A stretch of DNA of 64,000 nt, from contig NZ_LYXZ01000037.1 of NCBI RefSeq assembly GCF_001676615.1, positions 1-64,000 on the forward strand, in the 5' to 3' direction. Position numbers and translations under genes: made by a program. Below the pieces are notes generated by a model, which saw nothing but the letters and a program-made list of their open reading frames with translations, was not told where the DNA came from and ran no database searches. Position 1 is the first letter of the stretch, and every line of letters begins with the position of its first letter. Shown here in pieces: positions 9,885 through 18,381 of the stretch. This stretch comes from Labrys sp. WJW. Its GTDB lineage: Bacteria > Pseudomonadota > Alphaproteobacteria > Rhizobiales > Labraceae.

Positions 9885-9920
9885 GCGGCTCGCCTCGTCT
9901 GGCGGGCCGCACCTTTTTTT
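9885..9920 (+). terminator. intrinsic terminator between rplO and secY
   Basis: A 10-bp stem (9885-9894 with 9901-9910, one U-G wobble) closes a 6-nt loop and is followed by ACC and seven T residues (9914-9920). It lies 12 nt after the rplO stop and 29 nt before secY. It fits a factor-independent terminator or attenuator that would lower expression of secY and genes downstream. Confidence 0.82.
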
Positions 9921-9949
9921 GGCGCGCTTTCGACACGGCGGAGCACCAC

Positions 9950-11290
9950 ATGGCATCGGCGGCGGAGCAGCTTGCTGCGAGCATCAATTGGAGTTCGTTC
10001 TCCAAGGCTGACGAACTCAAGAAGCGTATCTGGTTTACGCTTGGTGCGTTGGTCATCTATCGGCTGGGAACCTATATCCCGCTGCCCGGAATCAATCCAG
10101 AAGCCTATAAGTCTGCCTTCGACGGCCAGGCCGGCGGTATTCTCGGCCTCTTCAACATGTTCTCGGGCGGCGCCGTTTCGCGTATGGCGATCTTTGCGCT
10201 CGCCATCATGCCCTATATCTCCGCCTCGATCATCATCCAGCTGTTGACGACGGTGGTGCCCCAGCTCGAAGCCCTCAAGAAAGAGGGCGAGCAGGGCCGC
10301 AAGATCATGAACCAGTATACGCGCTACCTCACGGTGGTGCTGGCGACTGCGCAGGCCTGGGGCATCGCCATCGGGCTCGAGGGCGGGCAGGGCGGCATTG
10401 TGCTCGCGCCCGGACTGTTCTTCAAGATTTCGACCACGATCACTCTGGTCGGCGGCACCATGTTCCTGCTGTGGCTGGGTGAGCAGATCACCTCGCGCGG
10501 CATTGGCAACGGTACCTCTCTGATCATCCAGGCAGGCATTGTCGCTGAGTTCCCGGCGCATCTGGGCCAGATGCTCGATCTGGCGCGGACTGGCGGCATG
10601 TCGCCGGTGACTCTGCTGGTCTCGGTCGCCGTCGCCGTTGCCGTCGTGCTGGCCATTGTCTTCTTCGAGCGTGCGCAGCGTCGTCTGCTGATCCAGTATC
10701 CCAAGCGCCAGGTTGGCAACCGCCTCTATGAGGGGCAGTCTTCGCATCTGCCGCTTAAGCTGAACACTTCGGGCGTGATTCCGCCGATCTTTGCTTCGTC
10801 GCTGCTGCTGTTGCCGACCACGGCCGCTGCCTTCGTGGCGCAGGGCAACCCGAATTCCTGGCTGGCGAACGTTTCGATCTATCTCAATCACGGCAAGCCG
10901 CTGTTCATGGTGCTTTACGCGCTGTTGATCGTGTTCTTCTGCTTCTTCTACACGGCTATCGTGTTCAATCCGACCGAGACGGCTGACAATCTCAAGAAGC
11001 ATGGCGGCTTCATTCCTGGTATCCGCCCGGGCGAGAACACTGCCAAGTTCATCGACTATGTGCTCACGCGCATCACCGTGGTCGGTGCGATCTATATCGC
11101 CCTGGTTTGCATGGTCCCGGAAATTCAGAATTATATGGTTCCCTCGATTCCCTTCGTGCTGGGCGGTACATCGCTGCTCATTACGGTGAGCGTCTCGATG
11201 GACACGCTGGCCCAGGTTCATGGCCATCTGCTTGCCCATCAATATGAAGGGCTGGTACGCAAGACCAAGCTGAGGGGGAGCCGTCGCTGA
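9950..11290 (+). CDS. secY: preprotein translocase subunit SecY
   Basis: 446 aa with ten hydrophobic segments. [20 protein letters not shown] begins TM1; the plug-region motif [20 protein letters not shown] and the C-terminal [21 protein letters not shown] segments match SecY. It forms the channel of the Sec translocon with SecE and SecG in the inner membrane. It starts after a terminator-like hairpin and overlaps adk by 1 nt (TGATG). Confidence 0.97.
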   Translation: MASAAEQLAASINWSSFSKADELKKRIWFTLGALVIYRLGTYIPLPGINPEAYKSAFDGQAGGILGLFNMFSGGAVSRMAIFALAIMPYISASIIIQLLTTVVPQLEALKKEGEQGRKIMNQYTRYLTVVLATAQAWGIAIGLEGGQGGIVLAPGLFFKISTTITLVGGTMFLLWLGEQITSRGIGNGTSLIIQAGIVAEFPAHLGQMLDLARTGGMSPVTLLVSVAVAVAVVLAIVFFERAQRRLLIQYPKRQVGNRLYEGQSSHLPLKLNTSGVIPPIFASSLLLLPTTAAAFVAQGNPNSWLANVSIYLNHGKPLFMVLYALLIVFFCFFYTAIVFNPTETADNLKKHGGFIPGIRPGENTAKFIDYVLTRITVVGAIYIALVCMVPEIQNYMVPSIPFVLGGTSLLITVSVSMDTLAQVHGHLLAHQYEGLVRKTKLRGSRR

Positions 11291-11880
11291 TGAAGCTCAT
11301 TCTGCTGGGACCGCCGGGGGCGGGCAAGGGAACCCAGGCTGTCAGGCTGTCGGAGAAGCACGGCATTCCGCAGCTCTCGACGGGTGACATGCTGCGTGCG
11401 GCCGTGCAGGCCGGTACGCCGGTCGGGCTGAAGGCCAAGGCCGTCATGGATTCCGGTGGGCTGGTTTCGGACGACATCGTCGTCGGCATCGTCGCCGACC
11501 GCATCGAGGAAAAGGATGCGGCCAATGGCTTCATCCTCGATGGTTTCCCTCGCACAGTGGCACAGGCCTCCGCCCTCGACCACATGCTGGCGGAGAAGGG
11601 CTTGCGCCTTGACGCCGTGATCGAGTTCGTGGTCGACGAGTCGGTGCTGCTGTCGCGCATCGAGAAGCGCGCCGCCGAAACGATCGCTCGCGGCGAGAAG
11701 GTGCGGCCTGACGACAATGCGGAAGCCTTCAAGACCCGTCTTGAAGCCTATCGCGCCCAGACGGCACCGCTGTCTGACTATTATCGCAAGAGCGGCGATC
11801 TTCGCCCCATCGATGCGATGAAGTCGATCGACGAGGTTACTCGCGAGATCGACACCACACTGGCGGCGGTCTCGGTCTGA
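11290..11880 (+). CDS. adk: adenylate kinase, short-lid form
   Basis: 196 aa. The P-loop [10 protein letters not shown] is at residues 7-16, then TGDMLRAAV and the conserved [10 protein letters not shown] for AMP binding. The LID is short (around [18 protein letters not shown]) with no zinc Cys set, the short variant. It interconverts ATP + AMP and 2 ADP in the cytosol. The start overlaps the secY stop, so the two are translationally coupled. Confidence 0.97.
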   Translation: MKLILLGPPGAGKGTQAVRLSEKHGIPQLSTGDMLRAAVQAGTPVGLKAKAVMDSGGLVSDDIVVGIVADRIEEKDAANGFILDGFPRTVAQASALDHMLAEKGLRLDAVIEFVVDESVLLSRIEKRAAETIARGEKVRPDDNAEAFKTRLEAYRAQTAPLSDYYRKSGDLRPIDAMKSIDEVTREIDTTLAAVSV

Positions 11881-11933
11881 TTCGCCACCCGCATACGCCG
11901 TGAGGCGATATGCATGAAGTTTGTCTTTACGAG

Positions 11934-11962
11934 TTGACGTCTTCGCAGAGAATCTCTAGAAG
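11934..11962 (+). promoter_or_regulatory. possible promoter of the rpsM-rpoA segment
   Basis: TTGACG (11934-11939), a 17-nt spacer and TAGAAG (11957-11962) lie in the 217-bp gap between adk and rpsM. This matches the alphaproteobacterial housekeeping -35 well and the -10 moderately. The rest of the gap holds no gene. Confidence 0.4.
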
Positions 11963-12097
11963 ACGGCTCTCACGTCAAAGACGCGCGGGTCGATCGCTCG
12001 GTCAGAGCGAACGGCTCGTTTTTGCGCTGCCGGTTCGCCGGCGATGATTGAACTGATATTCGGCCCTACGCCGGATCAAAGATTTGGAGACCGGAAC

Positions 12098-12466
12098 GTG
12101 GCCCGCATCGCTGGTGTCAACATTCCCACTGCCAAGCGTGTCGAAATCGCGCTGCAATACATCCACGGCATTGGCCCCGCCAAAGCCAAGGAGATCGTTG
12201 CAAAGGTCGGCATTGCGCCTGAGCGCCGTGTCCACCAGCTGTCGGACCAAGAGGTCCTGCAGATTCGCGAAACCATCGACCGCGATTACATCGTGGAAGG
12301 TGATCTTCGTCGCGACGTTGCGATGAACATCAAGCGTCTGATGGACCTGGGCTGCTATCGCGGTCTGCGCCATCGTCGCAGCTTGCCCGTTCGTGGCCAG
12401 CGCACGCATACCAATGCCCGCACCCGCAAGGGCAAGGCAAAGCCGATCGCCGGCAAGAAGAAGTAA
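12098..12466 (+). CDS. rpsM: 30S ribosomal protein S13 (GTG start)
   Basis: 122 aa from GTG 12098, chosen because [20 protein letters not shown] is the family N-terminus and TTTGGAGA lies 8 nt upstream; an ATG at 12044 would add 18 unrelated residues. The C-terminal [20 protein letters not shown], which contacts tRNA, is intact. S13 forms intersubunit bridges from the 30S head. Confidence 0.97.
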   Translation: MARIAGVNIPTAKRVEIALQYIHGIGPAKAKEIVAKVGIAPERRVHQLSDQEVLQIRETIDRDYIVEGDLRRDVAMNIKRLMDLGCYRGLRHRRSLPVRGQRTHTNARTRKGKAKPIAGKKK

Positions 12467-12525
12467 TTCGTTTTCATTCAATCCCGAGCGCCTGGTACCA
12501 CGGGCGCGCTTGAAGGATCCATACT

Positions 12526-12918
12526 ATGGCAAAAGAAGCCGCTGGTCGCGTTCGCCGTCGCGAGCGCAAGAATATCGTTTCTGGCGTTGCTCACGTCAAT
12601 TCGAGCTTCAACAACACCATGATCACCATCACCGACGCCCAGGGCAACACGATTGCCTGGTCCTCGTCGGGCACGATGGGTTTCAAGGGTTCGCGTAAGT
12701 CGACCCCCTATGCCGCGCAGATGGCCGCAGAAGACGCCGGCCGCAAGGCCAGCGAGCATGGCATGCGCACGCTGGAAGTTGAAGTTTCTGGTCCGGGTTC
12801 GGGTCGTGAATCGGCTCTGCGCGCCTTGCAGGCGTCGGGCTTCACGATCACGTCGATCCGCGACGTGACGCCAATTCCGCATAATGGTTGCCGCCCGCGC
12901 AAGCGTCGTCGCGTCTAA
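12526..12918 (+). CDS. rpsK: 30S ribosomal protein S11
   Basis: 130 aa. [20 protein letters not shown] and the C-terminal [19 protein letters not shown] identify S11, part of the platform where the Shine-Dalgarno helix sits. It follows rpsM by 59 nt with GAAGGA as a weak ribosome binding site. Confidence 0.97.
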   Translation: MAKEAAGRVRRRERKNIVSGVAHVNSSFNNTMITITDAQGNTIAWSSSGTMGFKGSRKSTPYAAQMAAEDAGRKASEHGMRTLEVEVSGPGSGRESALRALQASGFTITSIRDVTPIPHNGCRPRKRRRV

Positions 12919-12935
12919 TTTCGCGATTTGAGATG

Positions 12936-12963
12936 GCCCGGCCGCTATTCGAGCGAGCCGGGC
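12936..12963 (+). promoter_or_regulatory. hairpin in the rpsK-rpoA spacer
   Basis: A 7-bp inverted repeat GCCCGGC (12936-12942)/GCCGGGC (12957-12963) with a 14-nt loop, not followed by a T tract. It may be an mRNA structure before rpoA; its role is unknown. Confidence 0.35.
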
Positions 12964-13000
12964 TTATTGGCCGCACCGAGACCGATTGAAGGGTGTCGTC

Positions 13001-14017
13001 GTGATTCAGAAGAACTGGCAGGAACTTATCAAGCCCCAAAAGCTCGAAGTGACTCCGGGAGAAGATCCGAAGAGCCAGGCAACTGCCGTTGCCGAGCCGC
13101 TGGAGCGTGGCTTTGGCGTGACTTTGGGCAATGCGCTGCGCCGTGTCTTGCTGTCGTCCCTGCAGGGTGCGGCCGTGACCTCGGTGCATATCGATGGCGT
13201 GTTGCACGAGTTCTCGTCGATCCCCGGCGTGCGTGAGGACGTGACCGATATCGTCCTCAACATCAAGGAAGTCGCCGTCAAGATGGGCGCTGAAGGCCCC
13301 AAGCGGATCGTGCTGAAGAAGCAGGGTCCGGGTCAGGTCTTCGCTGGCGATATCCAGACCACCGGCGACATCCAGATCCTCAATCCGGAGCACGTGCTGT
13401 GCACGCTGGACGAGGGCGCTGAGATTCGCATGGAGTTCACGGTCAACACCGGCAAGGGCTATGTCGCGGCTGACCGCAACCGGCCCGAGGATGCCCCGAT
13501 CGGTCTCATTCCGGTCGACAGCCTTTATTCGCCAGTGAAGAAGGTGGCTTTCAAGGTGGAAAACACCCGTGAAGGCCAGATCCTCGACTATGACAAGCTG
13601 ACGCTGACGGTCGAGACCAATGGCTCGATCACCCCGGAAGACGCGCTGGCCTTCGCGGCCCGCATCATCCAGGACCAGCTCGAAGTCTTCGTCAACTTCG
13701 AGGAGCCGAAGAAGGAATCCGAGGCCCCGGCCATTCCGGAGCTCGCCTTCAACCCGGCGCTGCTCAAGAAGGTGGACGAGCTGGAACTGTCGGTCCGTTC
13801 GGCGAATTGCCTGAAGAACGACAACATCGTCTATATCGGCGATCTGATCCAGAAGACGGAAGCGGAAATGCTCCGTACGCCGAACTTCGGCCGCAAGTCC
13901 TTGAACGAGATCAAGGAAGTGCTGGCTCAGATGGGTCTTCATCTGGGCATGGAAGTGCCCGGCTGGCCGCCGGAAAACATCGAAGAGCTCGCCAAGCGCT
14001 TCGAAGAACATTATTGA
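13001..14017 (+). CDS. rpoA: DNA-directed RNA polymerase subunit alpha (GTG start)
   Basis: 338 aa from GTG 13001 ([16 protein letters not shown], the family start; AAGGGTG is 5 nt upstream). A TTG at 12986 would add five residues. The N-terminal dimerisation domain has [20 protein letters not shown]; the C-terminal domain, from about residue 250, has [20 protein letters not shown] and binds UP elements and activators. The gene sits between rpsK and rplQ as usual. Confidence 0.97.
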   Translation: MIQKNWQELIKPQKLEVTPGEDPKSQATAVAEPLERGFGVTLGNALRRVLLSSLQGAAVTSVHIDGVLHEFSSIPGVREDVTDIVLNIKEVAVKMGAEGPKRIVLKKQGPGQVFAGDIQTTGDIQILNPEHVLCTLDEGAEIRMEFTVNTGKGYVAADRNRPEDAPIGLIPVDSLYSPVKKVAFKVENTREGQILDYDKLTLTVETNGSITPEDALAFAARIIQDQLEVFVNFEEPKKESEAPAIPELAFNPALLKKVDELELSVRSANCLKNDNIVYIGDLIQKTEAEMLRTPNFGRKSLNEIKEVLAQMGLHLGMEVPGWPPENIEELAKRFEEHY

Positions 14018-14056
14018 TCTGGCGCATCGCGCTGCCAAACTTGAAGGAACAGGGCA

Positions 14057-14473
14057 ATGCGTCACGGCAAGGCTCACCGCAAATTCAATCGTACCGCCGA
14101 ACACCGCAAGGCGATGTTCGAGAACATGGCGGCCTCGCTCATCAAGCATGAGCAGATCGTCACCACGCTTCCCAAGGCCAAGGACTTGCGTCCGATCGTC
14201 GAGAAGCTGGTCACCCTCGGCAAGCGTGGCGACCTGCATGCGCGCCGTCAGGCCATTGCGACGCTTCAGGACGAGACCATCGTCAGGAAGCTCTTCGACG
14301 TGCTGGCGACCCGCTACAAGGACCGCCAGGGTGGCTATACCCGCGTGCTGAAGGCTGGCTTCCGCCATGGCGATTCGGCGCCGATCGGCGTGATCGAGTT
14401 CGTCGATCGTGACGTCTCGGCCAAGGGCCAGGATTCCGGTCCGGTCGCCGAGGATCAGGCCGAAGCTGCCTGA
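14057..14473 (+). CDS. rplQ: 50S ribosomal protein L17
   Basis: 138 aa. [20 protein letters not shown] and [20 protein letters not shown] identify L17; the tail after VIEFVDRD is Ala/Gln/Asp-rich as in related species. Last gene of the translation cluster, followed by a strong terminator. Confidence 0.97.
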   Translation: MRHGKAHRKFNRTAEHRKAMFENMAASLIKHEQIVTTLPKAKDLRPIVEKLVTLGKRGDLHARRQAIATLQDETIVRKLFDVLATRYKDRQGGYTRVLKAGFRHGDSAPIGVIEFVDRDVSAKGQDSGPVAEDQAEAA

Positions 14474-14502
14474 TCGCTTACGCGAGCGTAACGTAATTCG
14501 AG

Positions 14503-14531
14503 AAGGGCGGTGCGCAAGCGCCGCCCTTTTT
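14503..14531 (+). terminator. intrinsic terminator after rplQ
   Basis: An 8-bp stem AAGGGCGG/CCGCCCTT (14503-14510, 14521-14528), extended inside by GC pairs, is followed by TTTTT (14527-14531). It lies 30 nt past the rplQ stop and closes the ribosomal cluster. Confidence 0.85.
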
Positions 14532-14535
14532 GCTT

Positions 14536-14632
14536 GGAGCGCGGACTTCCCAGCAACATGCCTGCATGTTGCGATGTCCGCTCTTTTCTGACAGCGCATG
14601 GTTTCCAAGAGCGGACTGGAAGTCCGCGCTCC
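14536..14632. repeat. REP-like palindromic element, copy 1
   Basis: A perfect 15-bp outer inverted repeat (14536-14550, GGAGCGCGGACTTCC, with 14618-14632) encloses an inner pair, GTCCGCTCTT (14576-14585) with AAGAGCGGAC (14607-14616), and a third hairpin around 14553-14571. A second copy lies at 23897-23973, and a short variant at 63777-63802. Confidence 0.75.
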
Positions 14633-14723
14633 CAAGGACCACATTTGCACCATTGGCTTTGGGCATGATCTGGTCCAGAAGGGTCTGCGAAACCGATCAA
14701 GCCGTACCATTCGGAGTTCATTC

Positions 14724-16118
14724 ATGCGTCGACTGTCCTATGCCGCTTTCGTGCTTCTGGCGGGCCTCGTGCCGGCGCAAGCCCAGGATAGCGTGGTTCC
14801 CGAAAGTGCGGCACAGGTGAAGTTGTCCTTCGCCCCGGTGGTGAAGAGCGTCACGGCGGCAGTGGTCAACGTCTATGCCCAGCATGTCGAGAAGGCGCAG
14901 GCCAATCCGATGTTCAGCGATCCCTTCTTCCGCCAGTTCTTCGGCGGCGGAGCGGCACCGCGCGAACGGGTGGAGCGCTCGCTCGGCTCGGGGGTGATCG
15001 TCACCAAGGACGGCATGATCGTCACCAATTATCACGTCATCGCCAATGCCACTCAGGTCCGTGTCGCCCTGTCCGACAAGCGGGAGTTCGACGCGGACAT
15101 CATCCTCAAGGACCAGCGCGCCGACCTTGCCGTGCTCCGCCTCAAGGGGGTGAAGGGTGATCTCGCCACCCTCGATTTCGCCGATTCCGACAAGGTGCAG
15201 GTGGGAGACCTGGTGCTCGCTGTCGGCGACCCCTTCGGCGTCGGCCAGACGGTGACCTCCGGCATCGTGTCGGCGCTGGCGCGCAGCCAGGTCGGCCAGT
15301 CGGATTTCCAGTCCTTCATCCAGACCGATGCCGCCATCAATCCGGGTAATTCCGGTGGCGCGCTGGTCGATCTCAATGGCAAGCTCGTGGGCATCAACAC
15401 GGCGATCGTGTCACGTTCGGGCGGCAATATCGGCATCGGCTTTGCAATCCCAGCCGCCATGGTCAAGGTGGTGGTGGCCTCCGCCCAGGCTGGTTCCGAC
15501 CGGGTTCTGCGCCCCTGGATCGGCGCCAGCATGCAGAGTGTTTCGTCCGAGATTGCCGAGTCGCTGTCGATGGAGCGACCGAGCGGTGCCCTGGTGACCG
15601 AGGTCGCCAAGAACGGGCCGGCAGCCGAGGGGGGGCTGCAGACGGGCGATGTCGTGCTGGCCGTCGACGGTGCTGCGGTTTCCGATCCCGACGAGTTCGG
15701 CTATCGCTTCGCGACCAAGCCTCTGGGGGGCGAAGCGCAGCTCGATGTTTTGCGCAAGGGCGAGCGGCTGAAGGTTTCGGTCAAGCTTGCGGCTGCGCCG
15801 GAGACGACGCCGCGCGACGAGACCGTTCTGCAGGGCCGCTCGCCGCTCAGCGGCGCCACGGTCGCCAATCTCTCGCCGGCCATGGCCGAAACCCTGGGCA
15901 TGCCGCTCGATACCAATGGCGTGGTGATCACCAATGTCGAGGACGACAGCGCCGCGGCCAATTTCGGCTTTCAGAAGAAGGACGTGATCCAGGTCATCAA
16001 CGGCCAGAAGGTCGATGATGCCAAGGCGTTGGATGCCTTGGTGCAGGAACCGCGACGGTTGTGGCGCATCACCATCAGCAGGGATGGCCAGCAAATCTCG
16101 ACGATCCTGGGGGGATGA
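14724..16118 (+). CDS. HtrA/DegP-type periplasmic serine protease
   Basis: 464 aa from ATG 14724, which gives a clean signal peptide (RRLSYAAFVLLAGLVPAQAQ); an upstream start at 14598 would read through the REP element and is rejected. The catalytic triad is H104 (TNYHVIANA), D134 (RADLAVLRL) and S210 (NPGNSGGALVD). Two PDZ domains follow, at about residues 265-355 and 370-460. It degrades or refolds damaged envelope proteins in the periplasm. DegP, DegQ and MucD cannot be told apart from sequence alone. It overlaps rarA. Confidence 0.93.
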   Translation: MRRLSYAAFVLLAGLVPAQAQDSVVPESAAQVKLSFAPVVKSVTAAVVNVYAQHVEKAQANPMFSDPFFRQFFGGGAAPRERVERSLGSGVIVTKDGMIVTNYHVIANATQVRVALSDKREFDADIILKDQRADLAVLRLKGVKGDLATLDFADSDKVQVGDLVLAVGDPFGVGQTVTSGIVSALARSQVGQSDFQSFIQTDAAINPGNSGGALVDLNGKLVGINTAIVSRSGGNIGIGFAIPAAMVKVVVASAQAGSDRVLRPWIGASMQSVSSEIAESLSMERPSGALVTEVAKNGPAAEGGLQTGDVVLAVDGAAVSDPDEFGYRFATKPLGGEAQLDVLRKGERLKVSVKLAAAPETTPRDETVLQGRSPLSGATVANLSPAMAETLGMPLDTNGVVITNVEDDSAAANFGFQKKDVIQVINGQKVDDAKALDALVQEPRRLWRITISRDGQQISTILGG

Positions 16119-17428
16119 TGTCGGATCTGTTTTCGGCAGCGGGACTGGAGAAGGGGGCGCCACGGCCGCTGGCCGACAGGATGCGCCCCAAGCATCTCTC
16201 CGAGGTGGCGGGGCAGGATCATCTCGTCGGTTCAGAGGGCGCGCTCACGCGTCTGCTGGCGTCTGGCTCCGTCGGCAGCCTGATCTTCTGGGGCCCACCC
16301 GGCACCGGCAAGACCACGGTGGCACGCCTGCTGGCTGGCGAGACCGATCTCGCCTTCGAACAGATCTCCGCGATCTTCACCGGGGTCGCCGATCTGAAGA
16401 AGGTGTTCGAGGCGGCACGCTCGCGGCGCATGATGGGGCGCGGCACACTGCTCTTCGTCGACGAGATCCATCGCTTCAACCGGGCCCAGCAGGATGGCTT
16501 CCTGCCGGTGATGGAGGACGGCACCGTGACGCTGGTGGGCGCCACTACCGAAAACCCATCCTTCGAGCTCAATGCGGCCTTGCTGTCGCGGGCGCGGGTG
16601 ATGGTGTTCAACGCCTTGGACGAGGCGGCGATCCTCAGTCTCCTCGACCATGCCGAGGAAGTCGAGGGCAGGAAACTGCCGCTCGACGAAGAGGCGAGGG
16701 CTGTGCTGGTGCGCATGGCCGATGGCGACGGCAGGGCCAGCCTCACCCTTGCCGAGGAGGCCTGGCGCGCGGCCAAACCCGGCGAGGTCTTTACCGCGGC
16801 CAAGCTGCAGCAGGTGCTGCAGCGTCGGGCGCCGATCTATGACAAGTCGGCCGATGGCCACTACAATCTGATCTCCGCCCTGCACAAATCGGTGCGCGGT
16901 TCCGACCCTGACGCGGCGCTTTATTATCTCGCGCGCATGTTCGATGCGGGCGAGGATCCGCTTTTCATCGCGCGACGGGTGGTGCGCATGGCGGTGGAGG
17001 ATATCGGCCTCGCCGATCCGCAGGCCCTGGTGGTCGCCAATGCCGCCAAGGATGCCTATGACTTCCTCGGCAGCCCGGAGGGCGAACTCGCCATCGCCCA
17101 GGCGGTGATCTATGTGGCGACGGCGCCGAAGTCGAACGCAGCCTATAATGCCTACAAGGCGGCGATGCGCCTTGCCAAGGAGGGGGGCTCGCTGATGCCG
17201 CCCAAGATCATCCTCAACGCGCCGACCAAGCTGATGCAGGCCGAAAGCTACGGCCAGGGCTATCGCTACGACCATGACGAGCCCGAAGCGTTCTCCGGCC
17301 AGAACTACTTTCCTGATGCCCTGGGACGCCGCCAGTTCTACGAGCCGGTCGAGCGCGGCTTCGAGCGCGAGATCCGTAAGCGGCTGGAGTATTGGGACAA
17401 GATCCGCCGCGAGCGCGGCGAAGGATAG
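16118..17428 (+). CDS. rarA: replication-associated recombination AAA+ ATPase RarA (MgsA)
   Basis: 436 aa starting MSDLFSAAG; ATG 16115 is an equally possible start, and both overlap the protease stop codon. Walker A GPPGTGKTT has its Lys at residue 65, Walker B is LLFVDEIHRFN, and sensor region VGATTENPSFELN follows. The C-terminal tetramerisation part includes KSVRGSDPDAALYYLARM. RarA acts at stalled replication forks with SSB. The pairing htrA-rarA is common in Hyphomicrobiales. Confidence 0.95.
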   Translation: MSDLFSAAGLEKGAPRPLADRMRPKHLSEVAGQDHLVGSEGALTRLLASGSVGSLIFWGPPGTGKTTVARLLAGETDLAFEQISAIFTGVADLKKVFEAARSRRMMGRGTLLFVDEIHRFNRAQQDGFLPVMEDGTVTLVGATTENPSFELNAALLSRARVMVFNALDEAAILSLLDHAEEVEGRKLPLDEEARAVLVRMADGDGRASLTLAEEAWRAAKPGEVFTAAKLQQVLQRRAPIYDKSADGHYNLISALHKSVRGSDPDAALYYLARMFDAGEDPLFIARRVVRMAVEDIGLADPQALVVANAAKDAYDFLGSPEGELAIAQAVIYVATAPKSNAAYNAYKAAMRLAKEGGSLMPPKIILNAPTKLMQAESYGQGYRYDHDEPEAFSGQNYFPDALGRRQFYEPVERGFEREIRKRLEYWDKIRRERGEG

Positions 17429-17526
17429 TCTTCCTGGGGCCGCAGGAGTCTTGGCTGCGCCTTCCTCCCCTCAACACGGAGCGTTTCCAAGGGTAGACGA
17501 GACGCCTGCGATCCCAGATTGGGCGC

Positions 17527-18276
17527 TCAGTCTGCCAATTCGGCTACTTCCTCATCACCCTCATAGAGCTCCTGGGCCTCGAGCAAGGCTTCGTCGAGAC
17601 GTCGCCCGGCGCGATAGCCAGCCAGGCCTGCCGTCTTTCCCATGCCCGGCAGCAGGCGCGGGCAGGGCTCGGCCGTGCCGATCATCGTCTGGACCGGGAT
17701 GACGCCGGCCCAGACCGGATGGCCGTAATCCTCCTCGTCGTCACCGACGCCGGCGGCGCGGACCTTGGCCGAGGCCTCCTCGATGCGCATGCCGATCACC
17801 ATGGTCGCCTTGCTTTCCTGCGCATGCGTCTGGCGCAGTTCCGCGGCACGGCCGGGAAAAAAGCGATCGACGACGCCGAGCAACGCCTTTGCCTTCTCAT
17901 CCGGCTCGTCGATGATGCGGGCGGTGCCAAAACAGATCGCCGAGCGGTAATTGGCCGAATGATTGAAGCCGCTGCGCGCCAGCACCAAGCCGTCGAGATG
18001 CGAGACCGTCAGGCAGACCGGCGTGCCGCCCTTGAGATTGCGCAGCATGCGGCTGGCCGAGGAGCCGTGCCAGTAGAGCCAGTCGCCCTCGCGCCAGTGA
18101 ATGGTCGGTGTGCAATAAGGCTGTCCGTCGATGACATAGGCGACATGGCACATGAAGCCGGCATCGAGCACGGCATAAACCGCCTCGTGATCATAGCGGC
18201 CACGATCATGGCGCCGCTTCAGGCGATTGCGGGCACTGACGCCGAAGCGGTCCGATGTTGCTTCCTGTTCCTTCAT
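17527..18276 (-). CDS. FMN-binding pyridoxamine 5'-phosphate oxidase-like protein
   Basis: 249 aa. HDRGRYDHEAVYAVLDAGFM followed by CHVAYVIDGQPYCTPTIHWR and LYWHGSSASRMLRNL is the split beta-barrel of the PNPOx-like/flavin reductase family (PF12900 type). The later SANYRSAICFGTARII is also typical. The exact substrate is unknown. It is divergent from a MocR/PdxR-type regulator over a 67-nt spacer rich in ATTGG/CCAAT repeats, so it is likely that regulator's target. It converges with rarA. Confidence 0.85.
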   Translation of the reverse strand: MKEQEATSDRFGVSARNRLKRRHDRGRYDHEAVYAVLDAGFMCHVAYVIDGQPYCTPTIHWREGDWLYWHGSSASRMLRNLKGGTPVCLTVSHLDGLVLARSGFNHSANYRSAICFGTARIIDEPDEKAKALLGVVDRFFPGRAAELRQTHAQESKATMVIGMRIEEASAKVRAAGVGDDEEDYGHPVWAGVIPVQTMIGTAEPCPRLLPGMGKTAGLAGYRAGRRLDEALLEAQELYEGDEEVAELAD

Positions 18277-18321
18277 GATGCCTTGCTTTCAACGATGAAC
18301 ATGCACAAGGTGCGCCATCGC

Positions 18322-18381
18322 ATTGGTCCAGGAAAGATCCAATTTGGATAAAAGAATTCGAACCAATTTGCCGGATTGGTC
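18322..18381. promoter_or_regulatory. candidate operator of the MocR-type regulator
   Basis: Direct repeats ATTGGTC at 18322-18328 and 18375-18381, a 13-nt palindrome ATCCAATTTGGAT (18337-18349) and an inverted pair ACCAAT/ATTGGT (18362-18367, 18375-18380) cluster between two divergent genes. MocR/PdxR regulators bind paired direct repeats of this kind. Part of the region may also be coding, depending on the regulator start. Confidence 0.5.

Noticed and set aside
14598-14723. N-terminal extension of the HtrA-type protease (42 residues)
   Set aside because: It runs through the REP element and would hide the signal peptide that begins at 14724.
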